Shown in pieces: positions 9,552 through 20,619 of a stretch of 34,284 nt of DNA. The notes beneath the pieces were generated by a model. It saw only the letters and a program-made list of their open reading frames with translations, did not search any database and was not told where the DNA came from. Numbering within the stretch: position 1 is the stretch's first letter; the number at the start of each line of letters is the position of its first letter. The stretch is from Saccoglossus kowalevskii (lineage: Eukaryota > Hemichordata > Enteropneusta > Harrimaniidae), in NCBI RefSeq assembly GCF_000003605.2, contig NW_003128862.1, forward strand, positions 947,695-981,978, in the 5' to 3' direction. A program made the position numbers and the translations under genes.

Positions 9552-10467
9552 AAGGGTGGCAGATGTATAATATTATGCTTTATTTCAAAATAAATACCCG
9601 AATGAATAATTAAGGGTAATGCACTATGGCAACAACTAGTGAATTAAAACTTGTTCCATTGCTGCATCAATGGAGATTTCCATTTCATATTTTATTTATG
9701 CGTTTACATCACAGTTAAAACAGTGTTGCTGGATTTTTATAAGCGTTTTATGCTCATTTCATCTGTATAAACTATCAAATATATCCACATGACCAGTAAA
9801 ACATATTGCACTGGTACTGCAGTCATATGAATACTCAAACAACCTACCAAAAATATTATTGTAGCGAGATGTCTCTTTAACGTTACATCAAATCTAACAA
9901 TTGTAGATGCCGGTACAAAATTTAAAAATCAAACATATTTCACCCCATTGCCACAGACACGAAACTTACACAGTAATACACTAAACTGACGTCTCTGGTG
10001 GGATATATGTATGCCATCTAAAATATTAATTTTAATTTCAATTTCATGACCAAAGTAATTAAATTTATCAGATAGCTCGACAATTTGTCTGCACAACTCT
10101 GCTGTCACGACACGATGCAGCGTAATACGTCTGAAAAATGCATTAATTTTCTTCATCTTGAACGATGTCTTGTCAATTGGCATACAGCTCGCAAACACAA
10201 ACACAAATACGCCCCGATAGAGCATATATCATCGACATAGCTTAATTTGTTAATAATGCAGGACTACGTTTACGGTTCATTCGTAATAATGCCGTGCCTG
10301 GATCCGAGTATTAACGTGCGCCGATTGTAATTACCACGGCGTGTCGCTCACAGTATTCAAATGCTTATCGCCAAGAATTACCTAATACCTCACACACTTG
10401 AACATATATCAATTTGTGGGGCTTATCCTCTTAACATTAGCTATATTATATAATCTGATCTGCTTTT

Positions 10468-10735
10468 ATGTTCAATGGATGCACTGATCTGATACTACTG
10501 CATTATTATTCAAATACATACTATGTTGTTTCTAATGTTCAACGGATGCAGTGGTCTGATAATATCACGTATACATCACATAAATGTGATGTTTCTAGTG
10601 CTCGACGGATGTACTGATCTGATAATTTCACGTATACATCACATACATGTAATGTTTCTAATGTTTAACGGATTCATTGATCTGATAATATCATATTTGT
10701 ATCACATAGGTGCACTGTTTCTACTGTTTAATACA
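10468..10735. repeat. Minisatellite, 63-bp unit, about four copies
   Basis: Copies lie at 10535-10597, 10598-10660 and 10661-10723, each exactly 63 bp, preceded by a diverged 67-bp copy (10468-10534) and followed by a partial one. Each unit runs from TGTTCAACGGATG through CTGATCTGATAAT and ATCACAT to GTTTCTA. One unit contains the near-palindrome ATCACATAAATGTGAT. Because 63 is a multiple of three, one plus-strand frame stays open across it; that ORF is a by-product. Confidence 0.9.
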
Positions 10736-12413
10736 AGAAGCTATCATGTTAATCAATGCATCATCTCGATGACGTGATGGTAAACGAAATCTCGGTGAAG
10801 CGAGGACAAAACTTCAGTTACTCACGCTATAAAATAAAATAGTTATAATGTAAAACGTTCCGAAAGCAATAGCAGATGTCATGAAAATATAATTGATCAC
10901 TTGAATTTTGCAACACGCGAGAAACTGACTTTTTTACGACGTTGTGTATGTTTTCGTGTTTGATAATGGTATATTGCTGATTGCAATTGATTTTCCGCCA
11001 ATTAATAATTCCAAATTCGTCGTATTACTTTTTCATAGTTATCATGATTTTTGTGCGAAGCATGATCGAGTGTGTTTCGTTTAATCCTTTGAATAAACAA
11101 TTAGTGTAATATACTGCGAAATTCATGAAATAGTCGCGAATAAAAATAGCATCGAAATCTCTTGTAGCAGTTTCTTCACTTCAAATTGATTGATTTGTTA
11201 ACGCAGTGTAAAGAAACAACTGTTACTGTGAATTCACTTGCGTGTAATATTCAATCTAACAATTTATTGTCAAAACAACCATATTTAACATTGCTGAGTG
11301 TTAGGAAAATATATTTAATTCAACAATTACCCAGAAAGTTAGGATGTCGGCGTGCGTCATATGAACCAACATGTTGTGATTGTTTTCGAGCATTGTAAAC
11401 AAACATTGAAATGATTTGCCATCGGCTATGTCAACACAAACCGATATCCCGACGGTTTAATCCTCCTATAGCAGGACGAAATCTCGTAATTATTACAAAT
11501 AATGGTTTGATTCTTACATCAATGCCGAAATATTTATATATCTTTGATGTTACAGAGAGCGAATGGTATTGTGCGTATGTTAATGTTTGTTTCTATATCA
11601 CTAACTCAACAGTATTATTAGTTATATGACAGTAGCCCAGTTATTCACAAGTAATGACATGTTCGTGTGATTATAAGCAATGAGTGCTCGTACGTCAGCT
11701 CCAAAAATGATCCACAGTGCTGTTTCGAGTGATATTAAAGATGGCGGCTGCCACTTTACACAATATAAAGACCGTTTGACGATTTTTTGCCAAACAGACC
11801 TAAACAAATCCAATCTGGCCTCGATCTCACTAATTATGACACTGTGTTCGAATTTAGCGGAATTAAATATCAGGGAAACATAATTGTCTCGTTCCAACAG
11901 CTAGTCAGCCATATTTACTGTACTAAAAAGTGTGTTGCAACTATTCCGCATTCATAATACACATAACTGTGACGTCAAAATTCACAACATTTCATTCGAA
12001 GATAGTGTATACCCATGCCTCCCAGGATTTATGTATTGTTGACCTGTATATTGTATACGTGTTGCCCCTTGTTAGTGCAAATGCAGCCAAATGAATGTGT
12101 GTAATTTTACGTACAAGCGTTTTCTATATACATTTGTAGGAATGTTTACTATATCTTGTTTTCATTAAGATTGATTTGTTGATCAATGTGGTGATTCCGT
12201 TGCAGCGATCATCTAAGAATAGCTCAATATCATTTTTATACGACAGTTGTTGCCAGAACCTACTAGCATGTGGTGGATGATAACATGTGCATTAAGGTAT
12301 ATTCACTTTTTTACCCTGAGTTCTACATATCTCTTACTCACGTGTATTTATTTGTGTCTTAGATTTATAACAACAATTCTTGATTTATTATATTATTTCT
12401 ACAATATACATAC

Positions 12414-12564
12414 CTTTCTTTTTGCCTTTAACTGCTCTCTGTGTCTGTTTGATATCTCCCCAGGTGCCTGACTGCCCCATAGCTTAATACCAACGATACT
12501 ATAAGACACGCCTTGAGCAATCAATGGTAGGAAGTACGTGGCCACCATGAAACTGAAGCTGTAC
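12414..12564 (-). CDS. TACR: Tachykinin-type receptor, exon 2 (TM5 and intracellular loop 3)
   Basis: No plain ORF marks this exon; it was found by translating minus-strand sequence between splice sites. It follows the acceptor ATGTGTAG and its first G completes Trp-221. It then encodes residues 222-271: TM5 with YFLPL (P234), then VGIKLWGSQAPGE, a hallmark of tachykinin receptors, and a basic loop 3 ending K-A-K-R-K. It stops in phase 0 at AGAAAG|GTATGT. The length is 151 nt, which as I recall equals exon 3 of vertebrate TACR genes, with matching position and phases. That supports shared ancestry of the introns. Loop 3 is short and basic, the usual G-protein contact surface in this family. 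Confidence 0.93.
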
Positions 12565-14220
12565 CTACACATATACAAAGGAAAACTGTGTTCGACGTTG
12601 TATTTAACTTATGTCGTACCCATGTCGCTGGAAACAACAGTCAGTGAAAACAATCATTGTGTCATGTTCTCATTCACTCGCATACGAGTCAAAACTACTT
12701 CGGATTTTAATCAAGAATACAAGGAAGTACAATACAAAATTAAGGAATTCGGATCGTGGGGCATCGAAATTTGAAACTCTGGGAATCTTGAATATACACA
12801 AAATTTCAATTTGCATACGTTTCACAGGCCATCATCCAATATTAATTGATATGTAGACTGGCAATACTAAACGATCAACGTAGTATTATAGTATTCGTAT
12901 TGTACATTTTCATTTATACCGTACAGTCATAGAACATGTTCTTTTTTATTTACACTATCAATCTGTCAATCTTGATTAGTCCTTTAATTGACTGTAATTT
13001 TAATGAAAACGTTTAAGACAACAGTAGAAAAAAAAACGTGTAACTATCTAGATTTAATACTAAATTCTTTAAATAGAAATAAATGCTTCATTCAGGGGTT
13101 CTGTTTATCTTTACACAACTGTGTCGATAGATCGACTTAAATGGGTGATTAAAAAGTCGGGCTCACACCAAGCATATACACCCAAATGTTATAATCGCTT
13201 CGTCTATGCCAAATTAAACATTATTTATCAATATATTTTATATTACAGCTGTGCGTCCTTGCATAAATTATAGTATCGTGTACTAAAAGAAATAAGCTCA
13301 GTGCCGTTAAACTAAATCGTCGTCATAAAATTATACCTTGGCCTTACTTGTGTAAAATGCAATTTTATCAAGTAAATACAAACTTAGTGTAATTATTGCC
13401 GTATAGGCAATCGCTAGCACGAACTATATGCATTTATATTTCGTGTCACTGTTATATCACGTGTTGTGTTTTATATTGGACCTATACAGTCAAAAGCAAT
13501 TATGGAACATCTTTAGTCAAATAGATAAGTCATTCAAAATACAGTTTATCTATCTCCAAATATAAATTAAATATAAATAAAATCAGAATTTATTATTTTG
13601 CATTGAGTATTCGTCATGTATCGCGAAGTTTTCCTGAAGTATTGGTGGAAATATACGATATGTGTGAAATCGAACGTAAAAATATGACAAACAAATGTCT
13701 TGCCGTGCTAATGGCGTCAAAACATTGCGTGGTATTTAACAAACGCGAAACTATTTTGGTGATATTTCCACGTTTAATAATGTGCTATACATATTTGATG
13801 ATGGTCAATTTTGATAATGTAAAGCTATCTCAACACCATATTCCTTTTTGAAAAATGAGCATTTCCACAGTGAAATATATTGAAATTCAAGTTCAAAAGT
13901 AAATCATTCGATTTGCGTCCAGTCAGTCGTTCATGTCGCGCATTTTACGCAATATGTGAGATCTCGCAGTGAACTACGATAACCTAAAATCACCAGAAGG
14001 AATAAAACGTAATTAAAGAATAATGAAAATATTCGCGAAATGGTCTTATGTTATAACTCGCCTTCTCAGAGTACTGATACACATATAACCATCTTGTAAT
14101 CTCAACTGCAAAACGTTCATTACTATTTCAAACTTTATCTTTTCAAAATAAAATTAAGATATCACTAGTATTCCGACCTTCATTTTGTAAATTTTATCAT
14201 TGTGTTACAAGAAGACTTAC
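12565..14220 (-). other. Receptor intron 1
   Basis: This 1,656-nt intron runs from the GTAAGT donor at 14220 to the TAG acceptor at 12566-12565. It splits the Trp-221 codon (TG|G). It contains one copy of a dispersed repeat (about 13636-13918), described separately. No other exon was recognised in it. Confidence 0.9.
13636..13918. repeat. Dispersed repeat family 2, copy 1 (receptor intron 1)
   Basis: It shares TGGAAATATACG/ATCGAAC, GGACAAACAAA-like, GGTCAATTTTGA, TATCTCAAC-CCATATT and GTGAA motifs, in order, with 25392-25618. The clearest match is 13803-13850. The ORF on this stretch is not supported as a gene. Confidence 0.65.
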
Positions 14221-14882
14221 CAGAAATACCAATCTCCATAATTTTCCTGGTCGGGCCATATTGTAGCACATACTCTTCGTACATAGATGGGCGTGTCTGT
14301 TATTTTAGGAGGAGGACATGCACTAAAGTCGATATTGGTAAATATAAGCCAAGGGAGGGCGATTACGGCTGACGCAATCCACACGACGGCGATGATCGTT
14401 TTAGCGAGAATCTTAGACATCCTCGGCCTCATGGGGTGAACTATCGCAATATATCTGTCTATACTTATAGCCATTAGAGTGAATATACTTGAAGCTACTG
14501 TTAATGGTGAGATAAATCGTACGATCTTGCAATACGCATTCCCAAAATACCAATCGTTTCGGAGGACGTAGGTAAAAGTGAACGAGATATTGAAAATCGC
14601 GTTTAGGGCATCGGCAAGAGCTAAGTTAACGATGAAATAGTTGGTTACTGTTCTCATACGGCGATGAGCGAGGACGATCCACATAACAATGCAGTTTCCC
14701 ACCGCAGCGGTTACAATCATCGCGCAAAAAAGTAAAGTCCATATGAATGTCTCTATGATCGGCTGCTGGAAATCTTGACATGTTTCGTTCCAATTATACT
14801 CGTTATCGGATTCTACCGATGGTGCGAGTGTGGAATGAAGGGTGAAGTTCAAACTTGCGATGTACGAGGAATTCGATGCCAT
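14221..14882 (-). CDS. TACR: Tachykinin-type receptor, exon 1 (N terminus to extracellular loop 2)
   Basis: The exon encodes residues 1-220 plus two bases of codon 221. The ATG at 14882 has A at -3 and G at +4, and an in-frame TAA lies ten codons upstream, so this is the likely start. The extracellular N terminus has three N-glycosylation sequons (N4, N12, N32). TM1 carries G62-N63, followed by AHRRMRTVTNYF as in neurokinin receptors. TM2 has NLALAD with D91 (position 2.50). C118 opens TM3 and DRY is residues 142-144. TM4 has W168 and P177. Loop 2 has VCATIWP with C205, the likely partner of C118; the C-x3-W-P spacing is typical of tachykinin receptors. The donor is TTTCTG|GTAAGT. Vertebrate TACR genes carry further introns in this part, which are absent here. 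Confidence 0.94.
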
Positions 14883-16541
14883 ACTTGCAGACTTGTGCTT
14901 GGGGACCCCAATTTAGTGTACGTTGTTGATGAAGAAGACGTGACAGCCCAAATTAAATGCACCTTTCATATCTCTTTTCTTTGAAACAGTGAGGTTTCAA
15001 CGTCTTAAAATAATCCGGTGAACTACCGACTTACGAAGGTCGAGCGCGATGATCACCTTCTTAATAATCACACGCTTTCATCGTTTTGCTGCAAAGTTCA
15101 GTAATCACGCATACACTAAAGTCAGTAGATGATCCCACAATGAACGCATCACCAGCCTATATTATCCGAGAGTAGAAAATGAACAATTACAATAAATCGA
15201 TAGCTACTGCCCAACAGTATCCTTGAAAACAAATTCAGCGGTAATATCTACTTCAGTCTTTCCCAGACGCTGCAATTTTATACAGGAAATTCAAAGGCTT
15301 CACGATATGACAGCTGTATCAGACAAATGCAATTGAATGTCCCAACTAACGGTTATTGTCTATAGGTTTCTCTGGTGTTAATCCGTATCTATGAGAATGT
15401 AAAAACATAATATTGTGAGCAGAAAGGTAATGACGTTCATGTTCCTATACATGACACATACACACAATAACTGGATACCGTTGATCTTCTTTGAATTGTT
15501 TTCACTGATGTAGAGAACATTTGTATACAATGCATTTTGACGAATTTAGCGCAACAGAGAAGGCTTCATGTATTTGGTAAATCACACGAGCTCTGGGCAA
15601 CTGCATATTGTAAGATAATTGTTTTCACTCTATCTATTACATATTTGGACATTTTTGATTGCTGGCATTATAATCATAGTTTATGATGCAATATATATTA
15701 ACTATTCCCGAATTTGCATAATGTTAATACGACGATGCATAAAACTTTAGCATTGACGCCTACAGTGGCTGTTTCGTCATTGATTTCAAAAAACACATAT
15801 CCATATATTTGCCGGCACCTGAACGGTAACAAGCATTCAGTAAGTAAAGTTTTAGAATGTTTCTTTAAATCAGCAAGCGTGTCACTTACCGAAAATGCAC
15901 AATATTGACGCTGGGCGGGACTGCCTTTTAAAATTAATATCAATTTTGTCATTACTAATGCAAATGTCCACACAAATTAGACACGGCTGACCTAGCAAAC
16001 AACTTTGAATCGCGGATAATAGCGCAGCATCACAGTTCTCGTGCTAGTATTATGTAAGTTACATTTTGCGAGTGAACCATTATACATTTTTATTCCACGG
16101 ATTCAACGGGAGCGGTACGAGGCCTTACATATGAAGAATGTTCTCGGTAAGCCGCTACACAAATAACAATTCCACGAGTGTTACAACTAATCAACATAAA
16201 ATTTATTGGCGCCCTCGAAGAATTACGATGTGTTTTATGGCAGACACTGATAATTAAAAGAAGGATTTGCAGCATTTACAGTAAAACATAGCCAAGAGAC
16301 AATGTCCTTGTAAGCGCACATTCGTTTTGAAACAAACGATCATCATAAAACGGAAGTAGATGCGACATTGGCATTTTTATTGGTTCAAATATGAAAAAAT
16401 GCATTTCACTTAACCAGTATACAAAATATGTATTAACTTATCATGATCAGGTTCAATCGCAGGGAGCAATTACAAGAGAATACGTGTTACATTTCCTCCA
16501 TGTGGTCAAATGTGCTATTATATCGTCGTGTACTATTGATT
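14883..16541. other. 5' flank of the receptor gene, no gene recognised
   Basis: The receptor's 5' UTR and promoter should lie here or further right. A TATAAAA on the minus strand at 15282-15276 is the only TATA-like site I noticed, about 400 nt upstream of the ATG; it has no convincing initiator. No uORF lies in the last 80 nt before the start. Confidence 0.4.
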
Positions 16542-16576
16542 ACAAATACAATATGTTCACACATGCTTTTTATTAT
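16542..16576. repeat. 35-bp sequence at left edge of assembly gap
   Basis: These 35 bases, beginning ACAAATACAATATG and ending TTTTTATTAT, abut the Ns directly. The same 35 bases begin immediately after the gap at 17018. Confidence 0.97.
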
Positions 16577-17017
16577 NNNNNNNNNNNNNNNNNNNNNNNN
16601 NNNNNNNNNNNNNNNNNNNNNNNNNNNNNNNNNNNNNNNNNNNNNNNNNNNNNNNNNNNNNNNNNNNNNNNNNNNNNNNNNNNNNNNNNNNNNNNNNNNN
16701 NNNNNNNNNNNNNNNNNNNNNNNNNNNNNNNNNNNNNNNNNNNNNNNNNNNNNNNNNNNNNNNNNNNNNNNNNNNNNNNNNNNNNNNNNNNNNNNNNNNN
16801 NNNNNNNNNNNNNNNNNNNNNNNNNNNNNNNNNNNNNNNNNNNNNNNNNNNNNNNNNNNNNNNNNNNNNNNNNNNNNNNNNNNNNNNNNNNNNNNNNNNN
16901 NNNNNNNNNNNNNNNNNNNNNNNNNNNNNNNNNNNNNNNNNNNNNNNNNNNNNNNNNNNNNNNNNNNNNNNNNNNNNNNNNNNNNNNNNNNNNNNNNNNN
17001 NNNNNNNNNNNNNNNNN
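16577..17017. other. Assembly gap (441 Ns)
   Basis: A run of 441 undetermined bases. Its non-round length suggests an estimate from linked reads. Because both edges carry the same 35 bases, the flanking contigs may simply overlap, or the gap may hide a repeat. ORFs reported across it are meaningless. Confidence 0.98.
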
Positions 17018-17052
17018 ACAAATACAATATGTTCACACATGCTTTTTATTAT
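17018..17052. repeat. 35-bp sequence at right edge of assembly gap
   Basis: Identical copy of 16542-16576, starting at the first base after the Ns and continuing into ACTAAAAAGT. Confidence 0.97.
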
Positions 17053-17982
17053 ACTAAAAAGTATACGCGACAATATATTAACATACTCATTGAAGATATA
17101 CATATTTACACTATTAATAATTCGTGACATTATTAAATAAACTATTTACTTCGTGTTTAATATGCTTGCCGAATGATTATTGTTATTTTAAAAAGGTATA
17201 ACACTTATGATAATTTCACTGATCCCATAAATTTTCACATGGCAACAGCTGTACTTTATTGTATGTATACCAGTCGCATTCCGGAATGACTAATTTATAT
17301 GTAGTAAATTGGTATAGTGAGACACCTTTTGCTCAAAGCCAGGCTGATACATTTGTTGTGTGTTTAATCAATACGGTAAGTACATACACATATGTGCTAT
17401 AACACGTTTAACTTTCGCAGCCAAGAAGTTTGGCAATTTGAGCATTTTATAACATTCGTGAAGATATTATTTAACGGAAGTCAATAACAATCCAGTTTGC
17501 AGAACCCCCAGAGGAATCTTTACCGCTATAAAATTTCGCATTTTTATATGAATAGAGAATTGTCTTGTTTGAATTTATTCCACCACGTTTATCAATTATT
17601 GATTAAGGTATGAAAGAACATGAACGGTTTGAAAGACATGACGTATCTAGTAATTGTTACATGTAGCTTCTGTAAAAAGTCTCAAGTGGTTATCCATGTT
17701 GTGAAATTATTTAATTATGTCAAGTCGGTGTATGACTTTTTAAGATGTATTTTTTGATTGACACAGAATGACACTGAATAATTAAAAAAAAAGGTTTGAG
17801 CTGTCACAAACTAGAATATCCTTGTTTTGTAAACATAAATATATAAAAGTCGCGTTAACTCATCATTAGTGTCTGTTTTAAAGCGAGCGCAAAAATCAAA
17901 AATATGTGGAGACCCTGCATATATTATAATCACATAAACATGGTTTGATTCTTTTTCAATTTGATGTGAGTTTAATAGTAGG

Positions 17983-18085
17983 GTTCACGCACGTTTTCTT
18001 AGCCGGGCTTAGAAACGCTATGTATTGATTAAGTCTGGTCCATTTCGAAAACCCGGTCTCCATCTTTAACGAAGTGAGCGTGAAC
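17983..18085. repeat. Imperfect inverted repeat, MITE-like
   Basis: The left arm begins GTTCACGCACGTTTTCTTAG (17983-18004). The right arm 18064-18085, read in reverse, begins GTTCACGCTCACTTCGTTAA. About 16 of 22 positions agree and the first eight are identical. The enclosed 103 bp contains the palindrome AAGCCCGGCT on one strand. No target-site duplication was recognised. Confidence 0.4.
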
Positions 18086-18846
18086 GCTGAGATCGGGTCA
18101 AACGTCTAAAAAGGCACCGTATTAGATGTTTATGGAGAAGATTTACTACTATATTCATAACAATTCATTTCGGTGTGCCATTTTCCACATAATAACCAAC
18201 GCGAGAACACCAAGAAATATTTTTCTCCTGAAAAAAAAAAAAATAACTAACGATGAGACTCTGTACTGCTTACTTTTTGAATATACTTTAGTATTGTTTT
18301 ATAACCGTAGAACTAACATGTAAACCATCCGATTGACTGTACTAAGTAATCATAGGTAAAATGATGGAAAATTCTCGTTTATATACTCAAGCCGTGTATA
18401 AACGCAATTGGGTCTATTCGATAAGTTAACATATGATATTAGCTTAAATCTTAGCCCGTACTTTGTGTAGAGTGGACACTACCAATTACACAGAGTTGGG
18501 TTAATTTTTATATACGTTAGTGAATAAATAAATTATAATTATATATACATTACTACATTATATTTGCAGTTTTGGTGTTACATTCGCACGTGACTGTTTT
18601 AGAATTATGTATGAACATATGAATATTTATTGCTACACTCATGTTATATTCCCCACATAAATAGGCTTTTAAGACTAGTGTTATCTCTTACATTATAAAT
18701 GTGAGGCTTTTACGTAAGCTTCTGATACAGTGTACTATGCTGGGCTGTTAATGATACATTTATGGGATATATTCAACACTGCTCATTTTGGATCTTGGAG
18801 AATGTGTTAAGCCTGCAAGTTCTCTACCTGTATGTTCACTCCTATT

Positions 18847-18848
18847 AA

Positions 18849-18886
<38 letters not shown>

Positions 18887-18947
18887 GAATAATAAGAATA
18901 ATACGAATAAGAATAATAATCACCATAATAATAACAATAATAATAAG
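18847..18947. repeat. AAT trinucleotide microsatellite
   Basis: About 100 bp of AAT/ATA repeats. It is pure for the first 40 bp or so, then interrupted by AAG, ACG and CACC variants. Confidence 0.97.
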
Positions 18948-20568
18948 GATATTTGTGTTAGAAAAGATGAAAAGTATGCGCTAATATAGACTAAAGAAAA
19001 ATGTGTCAATTTATTGTTTTCAAATAGGTTTAGTGTATCATCGGCGTATCTCGATATAGAGCGACATGTGCGTGAAAGCAAATATTACCTGGAAATAATA
19101 AACATATCTGTCAATTTCTGTAATCAATTAAATTACATACACAAATTGTGTATATATATTTACCAGGTTGACCTTTATTTTTTTTTTGCGTGATTCATGG
19201 CGTAGTTGCTTCCACTAATTTGTTCATTGCCTGTGAAGTCAGGGAAATACACATAATAATTAATCTTCTGAGGTCTAATTTTTACTGTCTCTTGGGACAA
19301 AACTTATGGAGAGCAATATACTTTGTTATCATTGTAGAAAAGCGTTGCGTTTTTAGAAGAATAATGGCGTTTGCCGCGTACCTAAAACGTTTCAAATAGT
19401 GACAATGATACATTGCCTGTCAGAGTGATTTTCACGCTTTTTGATTTGACTGGGCTAGTGGCACAGAAACGATTTAGTAAGCGATCTGAAATGAACCATT
19501 TACCAAGCGCTGGTAGATTCGTGGTACAGTGCTCATATTTGATTTACACGATATGTAACTCGATACATACGTGTACATATCACTGAATGTTCACTCAAAT
19601 AGTATATGAGTGTTATGGATGAAGAATTTACTTCAGGAGATATGTGGAAACTAATGTATTGGACACTAGTATTGATGTCTACCCAAACTAAATTGTGTTA
19701 TCACTAAGTAAATCTACCTTGATTTGGATATTGATATCATAGTCTTAATGGCTCACCAATATTTTCTCAGGGTGGCTAGGCCAGAATTATCTTGAGTGCG
19801 AATCTTATATACCTCCTTTCAAAAAGATTGGTTTTTCTTAAAAAAAGTGAAACCGTTTTTTTTCGTGGAATATGAAATGAAATACCTTCACTTCATTAAA
19901 ACTGTCAAAAATCTCGAGATGTTTGAAGCCACTACAACGCCATGACAACTTTGTTTGTCCTGTTTTACGTGTTTGGAAATTGAATTAATTGATAAGGCTT
20001 GCAACACGATTTTGCATTACATGTCCAAGTAGAATTATTGAGATGAAAGAGTTAGTAATCGGTTATATTCCAGTAGTAGAACTAATACAATATTCAAGAG
20101 GTCCGGTGATAGTTATAATTGTGTGTTGTTCAGATTACTGTGTGTTTTACTTGTCACATGCATTCATTAAACTTCGTTAATGCGACACATAAGACGAAAT
20201 AAAGTAATAACAAAATGTATCTAACAAGATTTGAAATAAACAGAGTCAGATGTGGATTACGGAGATGGCGTGTATTAAATTGCAAGTGCAAGTTCTGCCA
20301 ATTAGTGACATACCTCACATAAACCATACTCATTAATTGGTTTACGTGACAAGGCTGTGCGCGTATCTCTCTCCCAAATATCAATTTAATGTGCTACCCT
20401 GGCGTTGATTTGCTACTTTTAGTCAAGAGTTAGGGATTTTATGAAAACTTTGTTGTTTATTCAATTAACTGGATATGTTACATTGTATTCAAGATTTGTT
20501 ATTAACTTTGTCGTTTATTCAAGCAATTTGTTCACATTACTCAAATAGTTAGGATTTTTGAATAAACC

Positions 20569-20619
20569 GGTCACAACTGGAGTATCCAAGTTGCGGAAAC
20601 CCAGTTGTGGACCTTTTTT
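20569..20619. repeat. Hairpin followed by a T-run
   Basis: GGTCACAACTGG (20569-20580) pairs with CCAGTTGTGGACC (20601-20613) with one bulged base and a 20-nt loop. TTTTTT follows directly. It could be an incidental palindrome, a repeat end, or the 3' end of a small Pol III transcript; no A or B box was found upstream. Confidence 0.45.

Larger units (their letters stand above)
9181..12413 (-). other. Receptor intron 2
   Basis: This 3,233-nt intron runs from the GTATGT donor at 12413 to the acceptor GCAAACAG at 9181. It holds a 63-bp minisatellite (10468-10735), a dispersed repeat copy (9394-9551) and a perfect 21-bp inverted repeat (9298-9399) about 115 nt from the acceptor. Apparent ORFs inside it (for example near 11186-11900) have no recognisable protein features. 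Confidence 0.9.
6475..14882 (-). other. TACR: Tachykinin-type receptor gene, whole span
   Basis: This is the span of the only secure gene, from the ATG at 14882 to a candidate poly(A) signal at 6480-6475. Its model is exon 1 (14882-14221), exon 2 (12564-12414), exon 3 (9180-8981), then either terminal exon A (8618-8462) or terminal exon B (6708-6522). All junctions are GT-AG and keep the frame: phase 2 after exon 1, phase 0 after exon 2, phase 2 after exon 3. The products are 389 (A) or 399 (B) residues, close to vertebrate NK1 receptor at about 407. The 5' UTR and promoter were not located. Tachykinin receptors are plasma-membrane GPCRs for FxGxR-amide or FxGLM-amide neuropeptides and usually couple to Gq. 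The ligand and coupling here are inferred from the family. Confidence 0.9.

Noticed and set aside
10523-10777. Plus-strand ORF with 21-residue repeats
   Set aside because: It is produced by the 63-bp minisatellite period, a multiple of three, and lies in a receptor intron.
13488-13525. TACAGTCAAAAGCAATTATG as a Tc1/mariner-like terminal repeat
   Set aside because: No matching inverted end was found nearby, so an element cannot be supported.
16391-17140. Long ORFs across the Ns
   Set aside because: They are open only because Ns are read through; no real coding evidence.
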